Of a stretch of 64,000 nt of DNA, positions 33,770 through 43,075 are shown piece after piece; the first letter of the stretch is position 1; the number at the start of each line of letters is the position of its first letter. Below the pieces are notes generated by a model. It saw only the letters and a program-made list of their open reading frames with translations, was not told the DNA's origin and made no database searches. This stretch comes from Bacteroides intestinalis (GTDB lineage: Bacteria; Bacteroidota; Bacteroidia; Bacteroidales; Bacteroidaceae). Location: positions 372,001-436,000 of the forward strand of contig NZ_CABJDN010000006.1 in the NCBI RefSeq assembly GCF_902364365.1, read 5' to 3'. The translations under genes were made by a program, and so were the position numbers.

Positions 33770-35086
33770 ATGGTAAAAATCTATTTGAAGCAAGCATGGG
33801 TCTTGTTGAAGCAGAATCCGCTTTTCAGTACTCTTTACATAGTCGGTACAGGGCTGGCTATTGCTATGACTATGATTGTAGCCGTGATTTACTACGTCAA
33901 GGTAGCCCCGGTTTATCCAGAGTTGAATCGCATGCAAACGCTTTATCTGACTTCTGCAAGATTTCAAAAAGGAACGGAGCAGAATAAACAGACTTTTCAA
34001 TGGGCCGTTTCCTATCAGGCATTACAAGAGTGGTTTTATCCGTTGAAGAATGCTGAGGTTGTTTCGGGGGTTATGAATAACAGGTCAGATGACAATTATA
34101 TTCAACCGGCCGACCGTAGCGGGGATTTTACAGTAAGTTTAAAGTTGGTTGACCCGAATTTCTTTTGCATCTATCCATTTTATTTTTCGGAAGGTAAGGC
34201 TTTTACTACATCTGACCTTGAAAGCGGTATCTGTACGGCTGTCATAACAGAAGAACTGGCCCGTCGCCTGTTTGGCATGACCGAAGGTGTGGTGGGACGC
34301 TCGTTTAGTTTGGATTATGTCAATTATCGAGTTTGTGGTGTTGTGCGTAGTGCAAGTTATCTGACTTCGGATTCTTATGCGCAGGTCTATATCCCTTATA
34401 GTGTAATTCCTAAATATCGTGACTCCAATTATGGAATACCTTATCTAGGTGCATTTGGCGTTACTTTTCTTGTAAAGGACGATGCGCAAGCTGAAGCGTT
34501 GCGTGCCGAAATTCAGGAAATTGTCCGTAAGGAAAATCTGTTGCATGCGGATGAGTGGCAGGTGAATCTTTGGGAACAACCTACATCCCATTTGCAGCGA
34601 TTGTTTAAACCTTATCCTAGTATGACTACCGGTGTATGGGCACAGATACGCTATCTTCTTTTAATATTGCTGGTGCTCCTGCTGGTTCCTGCCTTGAATC
34701 TGAGTGGGATGATAGCGAGTCGTATGGAAAGCCGCTTGTCGGAAATGGGAGTGCGTAAGTCATTCGGTGCCGGCCGTGGCGGATTGCTTTCACAAGTGAT
34801 GTGGGAGAATCTCTTATTGACATTGTTGGGTGGTATATTGGGATTATTGTTGGCGTGGTTTGCTCTGTATACTTGTCGTGAGTGGGTATTTATGATATTG
34901 GAAGACTGGGCCGAACCGGTTCCGGAAGGAGTGAATGTGCTGGTTTCCGGGGAGGTGCTGTTTGCCCCGGTGGTATTTGCTGTTGCTCTTTTGTTCTGTA
35001 TCTTGCTGAATTTATTATCAGCGTTGATTCCGGCATGGTATGCGTTACGGAAGCCGATTGTGTATTCACTGAATGAAAAAAGATAA
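33770..35086 (+). CDS. FtsX/MacB-type permease, pair 2 A-subunit
   Basis: The 438-residue A-type permease begins MVKIYLKQAWVLLKQNPLFS and has the GTGLAI helix. Its core is SEMGVRKSFGAGRGGLLSQV followed by ENLLLTLLGGILGLLLAW, and it ends PIVYSLNEKR. Its periplasmic domain differs from that of pair 1 beyond the framework residues (PEL/ETNR near 55, ARRLFG near 162). That suggests a different ligand or partner. Its B partner begins 5 bp downstream. Confidence 0.9.
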   Translation: MVKIYLKQAWVLLKQNPLFSTLYIVGTGLAIAMTMIVAVIYYVKVAPVYPELNRMQTLYLTSARFQKGTEQNKQTFQWAVSYQALQEWFYPLKNAEVVSGVMNNRSDDNYIQPADRSGDFTVSLKLVDPNFFCIYPFYFSEGKAFTTSDLESGICTAVITEELARRLFGMTEGVVGRSFSLDYVNYRVCGVVRSASYLTSDSYAQVYIPYSVIPKYRDSNYGIPYLGAFGVTFLVKDDAQAEALRAEIQEIVRKENLLHADEWQVNLWEQPTSHLQRLFKPYPSMTTGVWAQIRYLLLILLVLLLVPALNLSGMIASRMESRLSEMGVRKSFGAGRGGLLSQVMWENLLLTLLGGILGLLLAWFALYTCREWVFMILEDWAEPVPEGVNVLVSGEVLFAPVVFAVALLFCILLNLLSALIPAWYALRKPIVYSLNEKR

Positions 35087-35091
35087 AGACT

Positions 35092-36387
35092 ATGCTGAAA
35101 CTTATATTAAAGAACCTGTGGGCACGCCGTCGCCGTAATGGCTGGTTACTGGCGGAATTGATTCTGGTCAGTATTGTTACGTGGATTATCCTTGACCCGG
35201 TTATCGTGATGACGTATGACCGTAGTATTCCTTTAGGTTATGATACTGACCGCCTTTGTTTTGTTACTCTCAGTACCTTGCAGCCACAAGCGCCCGGTTA
35301 TAATGAAGAGGCTGAGGATTCGGCTATGATTATGAAATCTTACTTTAATATGACACGATTGGTAAAGGACTATCCCGGCATAGAATCAGCTGCTCCGGTA
35401 TTGGGTTTCGCTTATCCCAATTCGACGGGGAATAGCAATACAGCCATCCGTGCGGAAGGTGATACCTTGGATTTGCCGGTAATGATTATGGAGTTTATAC
35501 CTCATACGAATTTCTTCGAAACTTATGGCTTTCGCTCCGAACGAGGCAGAACCCCAGCAGAATTATCGGATTATGACTATACGGAAAATGACATCGTATT
35601 GACAGAAAATACGGCTGAACATTTGTTCCACACTAAAAATGCGGGTAATAAGCGTTGTTGGTCTAAAGAGGGGAACGATACAATTTATTCACCGGTTATC
35701 GGTGTAGTGGGAAACTTTAAAGCAACCAGCGATTCCCGTCCGGCTCCTGTCATTTTTCGTCCTTTGATATCTATTGATATGGAAGATGCTTACGATGATA
35801 TGCGGATATTGCTTCGTTTGAAAGAGAATGTGAGTATGAAGCGTTTCTTGCATGATTTTCAACCGTGGATGGTGAAAGAGTTGCGGGTCGGTAATCTTTT
35901 TGCCCGTAACGTTCGGTCTTATGAAGCATTGATAACGAAAAATGAGTCTTATGATGTTACCCCGCTGTATCGGCGTAATCTGGCAATGGCGGCATTTTTT
36001 TTAATTAATCTTTGCTTGGGTGTTATCGGTACTTTCTGGTTACAGACACGTACTCGTCGCGAAGAAGTGGGGGTTATGCTTTCCTTTGGCGGTACGCCGG
36101 GATATATTGTCCGCTTGTTGATGGGTGAAGGAACAGTGCTGACGTTTGTAGCTGTATTGACAGGCTGCTTGCTTTATTTGCAATATGCTGTTAAAGAAGG
36201 ACTGGAGAGAGGTAACAACTGGAGGCAAATTATTGATGAATGTTGGATCACGGATTTCGCGCAGCATTTCCTCATCGTATCATTCATTGTTTTCTTTATT
36301 CTGTTGGCGGTGGTATTGATCGGGATCTATATTCCTGCCCGTAAGATTAGTCGTATCCCACCGACAGAGGCATTACGTGACGAATAA
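35092..36387 (+). CDS. FtsX/MacB-type permease, pair 2 B-subunit
   Basis: The 431-residue B-type permease has the signature NLWARRRRNGWLLAELILVS. Its core, GTFWLQTRTRREEVGVMLSF, departs most from the other B subunits (GTFWFRT...SEIALRMA). It ends PPTEALRDE. The FtsX framework is intact, so it should still be a permease. Confidence 0.88.
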   Translation: MLKLILKNLWARRRRNGWLLAELILVSIVTWIILDPVIVMTYDRSIPLGYDTDRLCFVTLSTLQPQAPGYNEEAEDSAMIMKSYFNMTRLVKDYPGIESAAPVLGFAYPNSTGNSNTAIRAEGDTLDLPVMIMEFIPHTNFFETYGFRSERGRTPAELSDYDYTENDIVLTENTAEHLFHTKNAGNKRCWSKEGNDTIYSPVIGVVGNFKATSDSRPAPVIFRPLISIDMEDAYDDMRILLRLKENVSMKRFLHDFQPWMVKELRVGNLFARNVRSYEALITKNESYDVTPLYRRNLAMAAFFLINLCLGVIGTFWLQTRTRREEVGVMLSFGGTPGYIVRLLMGEGTVLTFVAVLTGCLLYLQYAVKEGLERGNNWRQIIDECWITDFAQHFLIVSFIVFFILLAVVLIGIYIPARKISRIPPTEALRDE

Positions 36388-36405
36388 TAAAAATATGACT
36401 ATACT

Positions 36406-37695
36406 ATGATTAAACTTTATCTGAAACAGGCCTGGACGCTGATAAAGCAGCATCGTCTCTTTACTGGTATCTATGTGGTGGGTACAGGGCTTTCAATAGC
36501 TCTTTCCATGACAATGTTTATCATCTTCTACGTAAAGTTTGCAGCTATATATCCGGAGTATAACCGCGACCGGATGATAGTGCTGAAAATGATGAAATCT
36601 TATCCCAAGAATGATGACAAGAGTTGGAACTGTTCCGGTGTCAGTTATGATGTCGTGAAGATGTTGCAGGACTTGCCACACCTGAATGCTATTGGTGCCA
36701 CATCAAGTAACTATCGCGAAAATTATGTGGAGGTTCCGGATAATAATGAGCCTATAGGTATTGCTCCGCTTTATACGGATACAGGATTTTGGCAGGTCTT
36801 TACATTTCATTTCCTGTACGGCAAGCCTTTTACACAAGCAGATGTCGATGCAAAACGCAGGGAAGTGGTTGTTCCGGTAAGTTTGGCGAGGCGATTGTTT
36901 GCTGTGGATGATGTTGTAGGCAGATATTTTAAAATGGATGCGCAGGAATACCGGATTTGCGGTGTGGTTGACGATGTTTCTGCTGCTACACCTTCTTCCG
37001 TTGGAGATATATGGATGCCGATAACGCTTAATTCCTGGATTGTATCGGACAATACAGGAAAATTGGTAGGCAATGCGCAAATATACATGACGGCACCTAC
37101 GGCTGCGGATAAAGAAGTTTTGAAGGAAGAAGTGCGTGAGGTTTTCCGAAAATTCAATCTTGCAGCTCCTAAATATATGAATGACCTTATGGGGCAACCT
37201 GATGATTACTGGACCAGTACATTCCGGGTGAATTCATGCGGAGCTCCCGATCTGGCATCCGAGTTGAGAGTATATCTTTATATGTTGCTTGCTCTGCTTT
37301 TCATCCCTGCTATGAACCTGAGCGGTATGATGTCTTCGCGTATGGACGAACGACTTGCTGAGTTGGGTGTACGCAAAACCTATGGCGCGACTAACGGAAG
37401 CCTTATCGGACAAGTGCTGTGGGAAAATCTTCTGCTTACCTGCATCGGCGGTTTGCTCGGCCTGCTGATTTCTTATCTGATTGTGCTGACGGCGAGTGAT
37501 TGGATACTGACCCTTTTTGACAGTTATACGGATGTTGAGAAGACTCCTTTCCTTTCATTTGAGATGCTTTTCAATCCGATGGTTTTCTGTACGGCATTCG
37601 GACTTTGTGTGTTGCTTAATCTCATATCCGCACTTATTCCTGCGGTATGGGCATTGCGCCGTACTATTACTCAGTCGTTGAACTCTAAACGTTAA
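36406..37695 (+). CDS. FtsX/MacB-type permease, pair 3 A-subunit
   Basis: The 429-residue A-type permease begins MIKLYLKQAWTLIKQHRLFT, has GTGLSIAL in the first helix and the core AELGVRKTYGATNGSLIGQV. It ends TITQSLNSKR. The spacing from the previous gene is 18 bp; its B partner begins 6 bp further on. Confidence 0.9.
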   Translation: MIKLYLKQAWTLIKQHRLFTGIYVVGTGLSIALSMTMFIIFYVKFAAIYPEYNRDRMIVLKMMKSYPKNDDKSWNCSGVSYDVVKMLQDLPHLNAIGATSSNYRENYVEVPDNNEPIGIAPLYTDTGFWQVFTFHFLYGKPFTQADVDAKRREVVVPVSLARRLFAVDDVVGRYFKMDAQEYRICGVVDDVSAATPSSVGDIWMPITLNSWIVSDNTGKLVGNAQIYMTAPTAADKEVLKEEVREVFRKFNLAAPKYMNDLMGQPDDYWTSTFRVNSCGAPDLASELRVYLYMLLALLFIPAMNLSGMMSSRMDERLAELGVRKTYGATNGSLIGQVLWENLLLTCIGGLLGLLISYLIVLTASDWILTLFDSYTDVEKTPFLSFEMLFNPMVFCTAFGLCVLLNLISALIPAVWALRRTITQSLNSKR

Positions 37696-37701
37696 TATGC
37701 T

Positions 37702-38988
37702 ATGATGAAGATAATAAGACATCAGTTATGGAATCAATGTCGGCAGAATGGATGGATATTTGTAGAACTGGTTGTCGTGAGCTTTTTCCTTTGGACGGTA
37801 ATTGATCCTATTTATGTGTTGACGTCTAATCTCGCTATTGCTCCCGGCTATGATGAGGAACGGGCATACGCTCTTTATATGGACTACTATGACGAACAGC
37901 ATGGCAACTATGACAAGTCGCAGGACAGTACTGCCATCAAACAGGAAAACCTGTATCGCATCACCCGTCTGGTGAAGAACTGTCCCGAAGTGGAAAGTTT
38001 TGCCTTGGTGACTAATGCAAGTTTTCCAAATTGTAATTCGTGGAATGGCGGAGAGTACTTTAATGATACTATAAAGGTACATTCTCAATACTACCAATTC
38101 ATACAGACAGAAGGTGGTGATGTATTTCGTACATTCGGTATGAAGGATGCCAAAAGTGGTGAAATAATGTCCCTGCCGGAAGACTGTGCCGCCCGTGAGG
38201 GAGTCTTTGTTTCAGAACGTATGGCAAACGACCTCTTCGGTACTACGGATGCGGTAGGTAAGAAAGTGAGGTATTATGACAGTACCTATCACGAGGTAAT
38301 GGGAGTGTTGCAGGACTATAAACACCGGATTAATGAACAGCCGGGTAACTTGCTGATAGAGGTAGATGGCAAGATTCCGGGCTATAAATGGATTCAGCGG
38401 ATGTATATGGTGACTTTCCGGTTAAAGCCGAATGTGGATGTTGCTGCTTTTGAGAAACGTTTCAAAGCGGAAGTAGTTCCACAACTCAACGTTGGTAATT
38501 TCTATTTTACGAAGTTAGGACGTTTTACAGATATCCGTCGCAAATATGAAAATGAGAGTGGAGTGACGAATACCTTGCGTCTGCAATATTCACTGGCGGG
38601 GTTTGCCTTGTTGTGTGTATTCCTCGGTATGGTGGGCACATTCTGGATACGTTGTAATGCGCGGAGACAGGACATCGGATTGATGCGGAGTATGGGGGCT
38701 ACCCAAAAAGGTATCTGTAATCAGTTCCTTATGGAAGCATGGTTGTTGGTGACGATAGCATTTATCGTTTCTCTGCCGTTAACAATACATCGTGTCTATA
38801 TGTCCGGCTTTGCTAATCCTACTGAGAATGGAAATCCCGATTACTGGCAAAATCAGCCGTATACGCACTTCTCTATAGTCAGCATATTGACTTATGTGAT
38901 ATTACTTGTTATTGCTTTATTGGGTACTTATGCACCCGTCACTCGGGCAGCGAAGATATTGCCTGCTGAGGCTTTGCGTGACGAATAG
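37702..38988 (+). CDS. FtsX/MacB-type permease, pair 3 B-subunit
   Basis: The 428-residue B-type permease has the signature HQLWNQCRQNGWIFVELVVV and the variant core GTFWIRCNARRQDIGLMRSM. It ends LPAEALRDE. The start could equally be the second Met (37705). It is the last gene of the first unit. The 174-bp gap that follows holds the second copy of the activator site and sigma-54-like promoter. Confidence 0.88.
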   Translation: MMKIIRHQLWNQCRQNGWIFVELVVVSFFLWTVIDPIYVLTSNLAIAPGYDEERAYALYMDYYDEQHGNYDKSQDSTAIKQENLYRITRLVKNCPEVESFALVTNASFPNCNSWNGGEYFNDTIKVHSQYYQFIQTEGGDVFRTFGMKDAKSGEIMSLPEDCAAREGVFVSERMANDLFGTTDAVGKKVRYYDSTYHEVMGVLQDYKHRINEQPGNLLIEVDGKIPGYKWIQRMYMVTFRLKPNVDVAAFEKRFKAEVVPQLNVGNFYFTKLGRFTDIRRKYENESGVTNTLRLQYSLAGFALLCVFLGMVGTFWIRCNARRQDIGLMRSMGATQKGICNQFLMEAWLLVTIAFIVSLPLTIHRVYMSGFANPTENGNPDYWQNQPYTHFSIVSILTYVILLVIALLGTYAPVTRAAKILPAEALRDE

Positions 38989-39003
38989 GATAGAAGCGGA
39001 CAA

Positions 39004-39036
39004 CTGAAAACGAACAGGGTGTTCATTTTCGGACAC
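39004..39036 (+). promoter_or_regulatory. putative activator-binding site 2 (two 13-bp half-elements around GGG)
   Basis: CTGAAAACGAACA (39004-39016), GGG, then TGTTCATTTTCGG (39020-39032) are inverse complements except at two positions. They match site 1 (29763-29791) in sequence, half-site length and GGG spacer. GTGTTC-N6-GGACAC is common to both. The stem extension of site 1 (CCCTG) is not conserved here, so the shared part reads as a protein-binding dyad rather than a terminator. Confidence 0.65.
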
Positions 39037-39079
39037 ATGCTTGTGAACTTAATTAGCTGATAATGAGTATATGTCTTTT

Positions 39080-39097
39080 TTGGCATATCATTTGATT
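39080..39097 (+). promoter_or_regulatory. sigma-54-like promoter for the ATPase/permease operon
   Basis: TTGGCATATCATTTGATT has the -24 GG at 39082-39083 and TTGA at the -12 position (G at 39094, 10 bp after the GG). It is preceded by the same T-run as the first promoter. The GG begins exactly 50 bp after the activator site. The predicted start is near 39107, 56 nt before the ATPase gene. Confidence 0.55.
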
Positions 39098-39162
39098 AAT
39101 ATATGTGAAGAACAAATAAATTACGAATTGAATCAATTAATAACAATTAAATACTTACCATT

Positions 39163-39828
39163 ATGATTAAATTGACTGAGATAAACAAGATTTATCGTAC
39201 GAATGAGATTGAAACCGTGGCATTGGAAAATGTGAACCTTGAAGTTGAAAAAGGAGAATTCCTCAGTATCATGGGACCTTCCGGTTGCGGAAAATCCACA
39301 TTGCTGAATATTGTAGGGCTTTTGGATGCTCCGACGAGCGGGATAATTGAGATCGACGGTACTCGTACGGATGGTATGAAGGATAAGCAATTGGCTGCTT
39401 TCCGTAATAAGAAGCTGGGTTTTGTGTTTCAGTCTTTCCATTTGATTAACTCATTGAATGTGCTTGATAATGTAGAACTTCCTTTATTGTATAGAAAGGT
39501 TTCTGCAAAGGAACGCCGCCATTTGGCAGAAGAGGTGCTGGCGAAGGTTGGTTTGAGTCATCGTATGCGTCACATGCCTACACAACTCTCCGGTGGTCAG
39601 TGTCAGCGTGTAGCTATTGCCCGTGCTATTATTGGTAATCCTGAGATCATCCTTGCCGATGAGCCGACCGGTAACCTGGACTCTAAGATGGGTGCTGAGG
39701 TAATGGAACTGTTGCATCAGTTGAATAAGGAAGACGGGCGTACAATCGTAATGGTAACCCATAATGAGGAGCAGGCTAAACAGACCAGTCGTACGGTACG
39801 CTTCTTCGACGGACGCCAGGTAGAATAA
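39163..39828 (+). CDS. LolD/MacB-type ABC transporter ATPase
   Basis: The 221-residue ATPase has Walker A GPSGCGKST (residues 39-47), Q-loop VFQSFHLINSLNVLDNVELP, signature LSGGQCQR, Walker B IILADEPTGNLD and H-loop VTHNE. This is the LolD/MacB/FtsE-like group that drives mechanotransmission permeases. It is the only ATPase in the 21-kb permease run, so it presumably serves all fourteen permeases. It opens the second unit, 30 bp before pair 4. Confidence 0.95.
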   Translation: MIKLTEINKIYRTNEIETVALENVNLEVEKGEFLSIMGPSGCGKSTLLNIVGLLDAPTSGIIEIDGTRTDGMKDKQLAAFRNKKLGFVFQSFHLINSLNVLDNVELPLLYRKVSAKERRHLAEEVLAKVGLSHRMRHMPTQLSGGQCQRVAIARAIIGNPEIILADEPTGNLDSKMGAEVMELLHQLNKEDGRTIVMVTHNEEQAKQTSRTVRFFDGRQVE

Positions 39829-39858
39829 ATAAATTGTAATTTGTAACTCGTAATTATT

Positions 39859-41136
39859 ATGATGCAAACTATTCGTCAAGCCTTTACGATTCTGAGGCAG
39901 AATCCGTTGCTGAGCACTATATCCATATTGGGTACGGCTTTTGCCATTACCATGATTATGGCTATCGTGATTACCTGGCAGACGAAGTATGCTGACTTGG
40001 AACCGGAGGTGAACCGCAGTCGATGTCTGTATTTCTCTGCCATGCATATGCAGGGAAAGGAGAATAAGGATTGGAACAATTATAATGCCCCTTCAGCTGC
40101 TTTCATGAAAGAGTGTATACAGCCGCTTTCTGAAGTGGAAGCTTGCACTGCATTCACTAAGACAAATGTAGCACTGGTGTCTCTGGCCGATGGAAGCAAT
40201 CGCTTGAAGGTGGATGCAGTGAATACTGATCCTGACTTCTGGAAAGTATTCAGTATGCAGTTTCTTGCTGGAAGGGCGCTTACTGAGGCTGATCGGGGAG
40301 GAGACATGCGATCGGTTGTGATCTGCGCTTCTGTGGCCCGAAAACTCTTTGGAACTACGGAGGTTACGGGGCAACAAATATTGCTGAACAGAGAACTGTC
40401 GCGTATCATCGGAGTTGTAAAGGATGTTTCCGTCACCGCTAAGGATGCTTATGCCCAAGTGTGGGGGCTATACCATATTGATGAACTGAAAGTAACCGGC
40501 TATTGGAGTTATAGTGGCGGAAAGACTATTGCAGTAATGGCACGTACTCCTGATGATTTTCCCGCCATAAAGCAAGGAGTAGAGAAACGGGTGAAGGATA
40601 TCAATGCCGGTATGGAAGAAATGCAGATAGACATTATGGAGCAGCCTGACAATATTGTGGCGCATGTGAACCATGTTTGGGCTAATGTAGGACCGGATCT
40701 GCCGATGCTTTATTTGCAATATGCCATTGCCCTCTTCATCATTCTGCTGGTACCCTCTCTGAATCTTTGCGGACTGAGCAATAGTCGTATGCAACAACGT
40801 GTCAGCGAGTTAGGCGTGCGCAAAGCTTTCGGGGCAACGAATAGCACACTTATCCGCCAGATATTAAATGAAAATCTGGTACTGACATTGATAGGAGGCA
40901 TCGTAGGATTAATATTCAGTTACCTTGCTGTCTACGCTATGCGTACGTGGCTATTCACTAATAGCCAAAATATTGGTACGGCAGGTGATTTTAGTCTGAG
41001 CATGGACGCATTGTTTAGTCCACTGGTATTTGTGTTGGCTTTTGTCTTCTGTCTGGTGATTAATTTGCTGAGTGCGGGACTACCTGCTTGGCTTGCTGCC
41101 CGTCGTACGATTGTGGATTCATTGAATGATAAATAG
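39859..41136 (+). CDS. FtsX/MacB-type permease, pair 4 A-subunit
   Basis: The 425-residue A-type permease begins MMQTIRQAFTILRQNPLLST and has GTAFAITM in the first helix. Its core is SELGVRKAFGATNSTLIRQI, then ENLVLTLIGGIVGLIFSY; it ends TIVDSLNDK. It is directly downstream of the ATPase, the position expected for the principal permease of an ABC system. Its B partner is 15 bp away. Confidence 0.9.
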   Translation: MMQTIRQAFTILRQNPLLSTISILGTAFAITMIMAIVITWQTKYADLEPEVNRSRCLYFSAMHMQGKENKDWNNYNAPSAAFMKECIQPLSEVEACTAFTKTNVALVSLADGSNRLKVDAVNTDPDFWKVFSMQFLAGRALTEADRGGDMRSVVICASVARKLFGTTEVTGQQILLNRELSRIIGVVKDVSVTAKDAYAQVWGLYHIDELKVTGYWSYSGGKTIAVMARTPDDFPAIKQGVEKRVKDINAGMEEMQIDIMEQPDNIVAHVNHVWANVGPDLPMLYLQYAIALFIILLVPSLNLCGLSNSRMQQRVSELGVRKAFGATNSTLIRQILNENLVLTLIGGIVGLIFSYLAVYAMRTWLFTNSQNIGTAGDFSLSMDALFSPLVFVLAFVFCLVINLLSAGLPAWLAARRTIVDSLNDK

Positions 41137-41151
41137 AAGGAGAAGAACTTT

Positions 41152-42414
41152 ATGAAATTCATACTACATAATCTACGCATGATTTGGTCTCGCCTACGTA
41201 GCAATGGCTGGGTATTGGCTGAGTTATTTCTGGTGTTCATCGTGATGTGGTTCCTTTGTGACTCACTGGGTTGCCTCAAATATACTTTTTACCGTCCCCT
41301 TGGTTTCAACATTGACCACGTTTACACGCTCACCACGGTTATAGGTGGTCCAACCAATGACACGACGCTGACAAATGCCGACAGATATCTGCGTGCATTG
41401 CAGAAACTGGAGCAAGAACCCAGCGTTGAAGCAGCTACCCTGTGCTACTGGAGTTTGCCGATGAATGGAAGCAACAGTTACAATTCACTGGCTGCGCAAG
41501 ATACTATAGGAGTAAATGCACGTATCATCAACGCTACCGGCGGATACATTAACGTCTTCCGCATGAGCGATGATCCGCAACGTCCCTTTGCGAAGACCCC
41601 TTCGGGATGGGACAATGTGATGCTGAGCCAGGCTGCTTTCGACCGTTTTCAGAAAAGGATGCCAACGTTCTCGCTGGATACACCATTGAGTAAATACGGT
41701 GACTCTACATCAGTCGTCACGCAGGGTGGAAAGATAGAAGCTTTCAGAACTTATCGCTACGGAAGTGATGCCGTCTGTTTCTTCTATCGCATAGATGAGA
41801 ATCTGATAAAAACACAGTTTACCGATGATTGGGCGCAAATCGTTTTTCGTGTGAAGCCTGTTGCCGATGGCCCCGACTATCGTACAAATTTCATTCGTGA
41901 GATTGCACCCAGACTGGATGTAGACGATCTGTTTGTAGCCGATGCGGTGCCTTATACTGAGCAACAACTGCAATTTGAAGTCATGAACGGCGATACGGAT
42001 AAAGTGAACAGTCAGGCTATCGTTGTGCTCTTCTTACTTGTGAATGTATTTTTGGGGTTAATAGGTACTTTCTGGTTCCGCACGCGCCGCCGTCGCAGTG
42101 AGATCGCCTTACGACTGGCAATGGGGAGTACAAAGAATCAGGTGTTCAGATTACTGGCGGGCGAAGGATTATTGTTGCTGGCATTAGTAACACTGCCTGC
42201 CATGATTATCTGCTATAATATAGGTATTGCAGAGTTTACCATCGGACGAACGGAACTTATTTCTACCTGGCCGGTAGAGTGGAATTTTGTACGTTTCCTG
42301 CTTGGTTCCTTAGGGGCTTGGTTCCTGATAGCGCTTATGGTGATGGTGGGTATTTGGTTTCCGGCGCGACAGGCGATGAAAATACAGCCGGCTGAAGCTT
42401 TACATGAAGAATAG
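41152..42414 (+). CDS. FtsX/MacB-type permease, pair 4 B-subunit
   Basis: The 420-residue B-type permease has the signature MIWSRLRSNGWVLAELFLVF and core GTFWFRTRRRRSEIALRLAM. It ends IQPAEALHEE. From this pair onward all B subunits have the GTFWFRT form, whereas pairs 1-3 have M, L or I variants. The two transcription units thus carry distinguishable B subgroups. A DUF2807 gene follows after 40 bp. Confidence 0.88.
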   Translation: MKFILHNLRMIWSRLRSNGWVLAELFLVFIVMWFLCDSLGCLKYTFYRPLGFNIDHVYTLTTVIGGPTNDTTLTNADRYLRALQKLEQEPSVEAATLCYWSLPMNGSNSYNSLAAQDTIGVNARIINATGGYINVFRMSDDPQRPFAKTPSGWDNVMLSQAAFDRFQKRMPTFSLDTPLSKYGDSTSVVTQGGKIEAFRTYRYGSDAVCFFYRIDENLIKTQFTDDWAQIVFRVKPVADGPDYRTNFIREIAPRLDVDDLFVADAVPYTEQQLQFEVMNGDTDKVNSQAIVVLFLLVNVFLGLIGTFWFRTRRRRSEIALRLAMGSTKNQVFRLLAGEGLLLLALVTLPAMIICYNIGIAEFTIGRTELISTWPVEWNFVRFLLGSLGAWFLIALMVMVGIWFPARQAMKIQPAEALHEE

Positions 42415-42454
42415 AAAAGAGAAATAGTAGAAACAATTTTAAATAGCAAAACTT

Positions 42455-43075
42455 ATGAAGACTTTATTTATAACTTTGAGTTTATTATTTGCCGCAGTAG
42501 CCGGCACAGTATATGCAGCTAATGAAAAGGACCCGCAGGTAAGCGAAGTTCGTAAGGTGGAAGCTTTTTCTTCTGTAAAGGTAACGTCTGTAGCGACGGT
42601 GTATTTTACGCAGAGTAATTCTTATTCTTTGAAAATAGAAGGTAGAGAAGAGTATGTAACCACTACTACTACGGAGGTAAAAGGAGATTGCCTGATTATT
42701 GGTTTTAAAAATAAGAAAGATGGTGATAATAATCGTAACAAAGGTGTGACTATTTATCTGAGTGCACCCGATCTGAAAGATGTAGAGTTTACTGGTGTAG
42801 GTTCTTTCAACTGTGAAGGTGCACTGAAGCTGAATGATGTCAATTTCGAGATCGAAGGCGTAGGTAAAGTGAATGTGAAAGACCTGACCTGTAAATCTCT
42901 CGTTGTAAAGATGGAAGGTGTGGGTAAAGCTGATATCCATGTGGATTGTGATCGTTTGCGTGCCAGCATGGAAGGTGTAGGTAGCGTTACTCTAAGTGGG
43001 CAGGCACGTCAGGCAGATATTTCTAAGGGTGGTATTGGTGGAGTGAATACACGTAATCTGAAGATTGGAGAATAA
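42455..43075 (+). CDS. secreted DUF2807 (head-GIN) protein
   Basis: The 206-residue protein has a signal peptide (FITLSLLFAAVAGTVYA). A DUF2807-type beta-helix domain follows: VEAFSSVKVTSVATVYFTQS, then three EGVG turns (EGVGKVNVKD, EGVGKADIHV, EGVGSVTLSG) spaced about 22 residues. Such proteins are exported and often annotated as putative adhesin-like domains; the function is unknown. Its stop codon overlaps the start of the pair 5 A-subunit by one base (TAATG). It is therefore an integral member of the permease operon and perhaps its substrate or a periplasmic accessory. Confidence 0.85.
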   Translation: MKTLFITLSLLFAAVAGTVYAANEKDPQVSEVRKVEAFSSVKVTSVATVYFTQSNSYSLKIEGREEYVTTTTTEVKGDCLIIGFKNKKDGDNNRNKGVTIYLSAPDLKDVEFTGVGSFNCEGALKLNDVNFEIEGVGKVNVKDLTCKSLVVKMEGVGKADIHVDCDRLRASMEGVGSVTLSGQARQADISKGGIGGVNTRNLKIGE

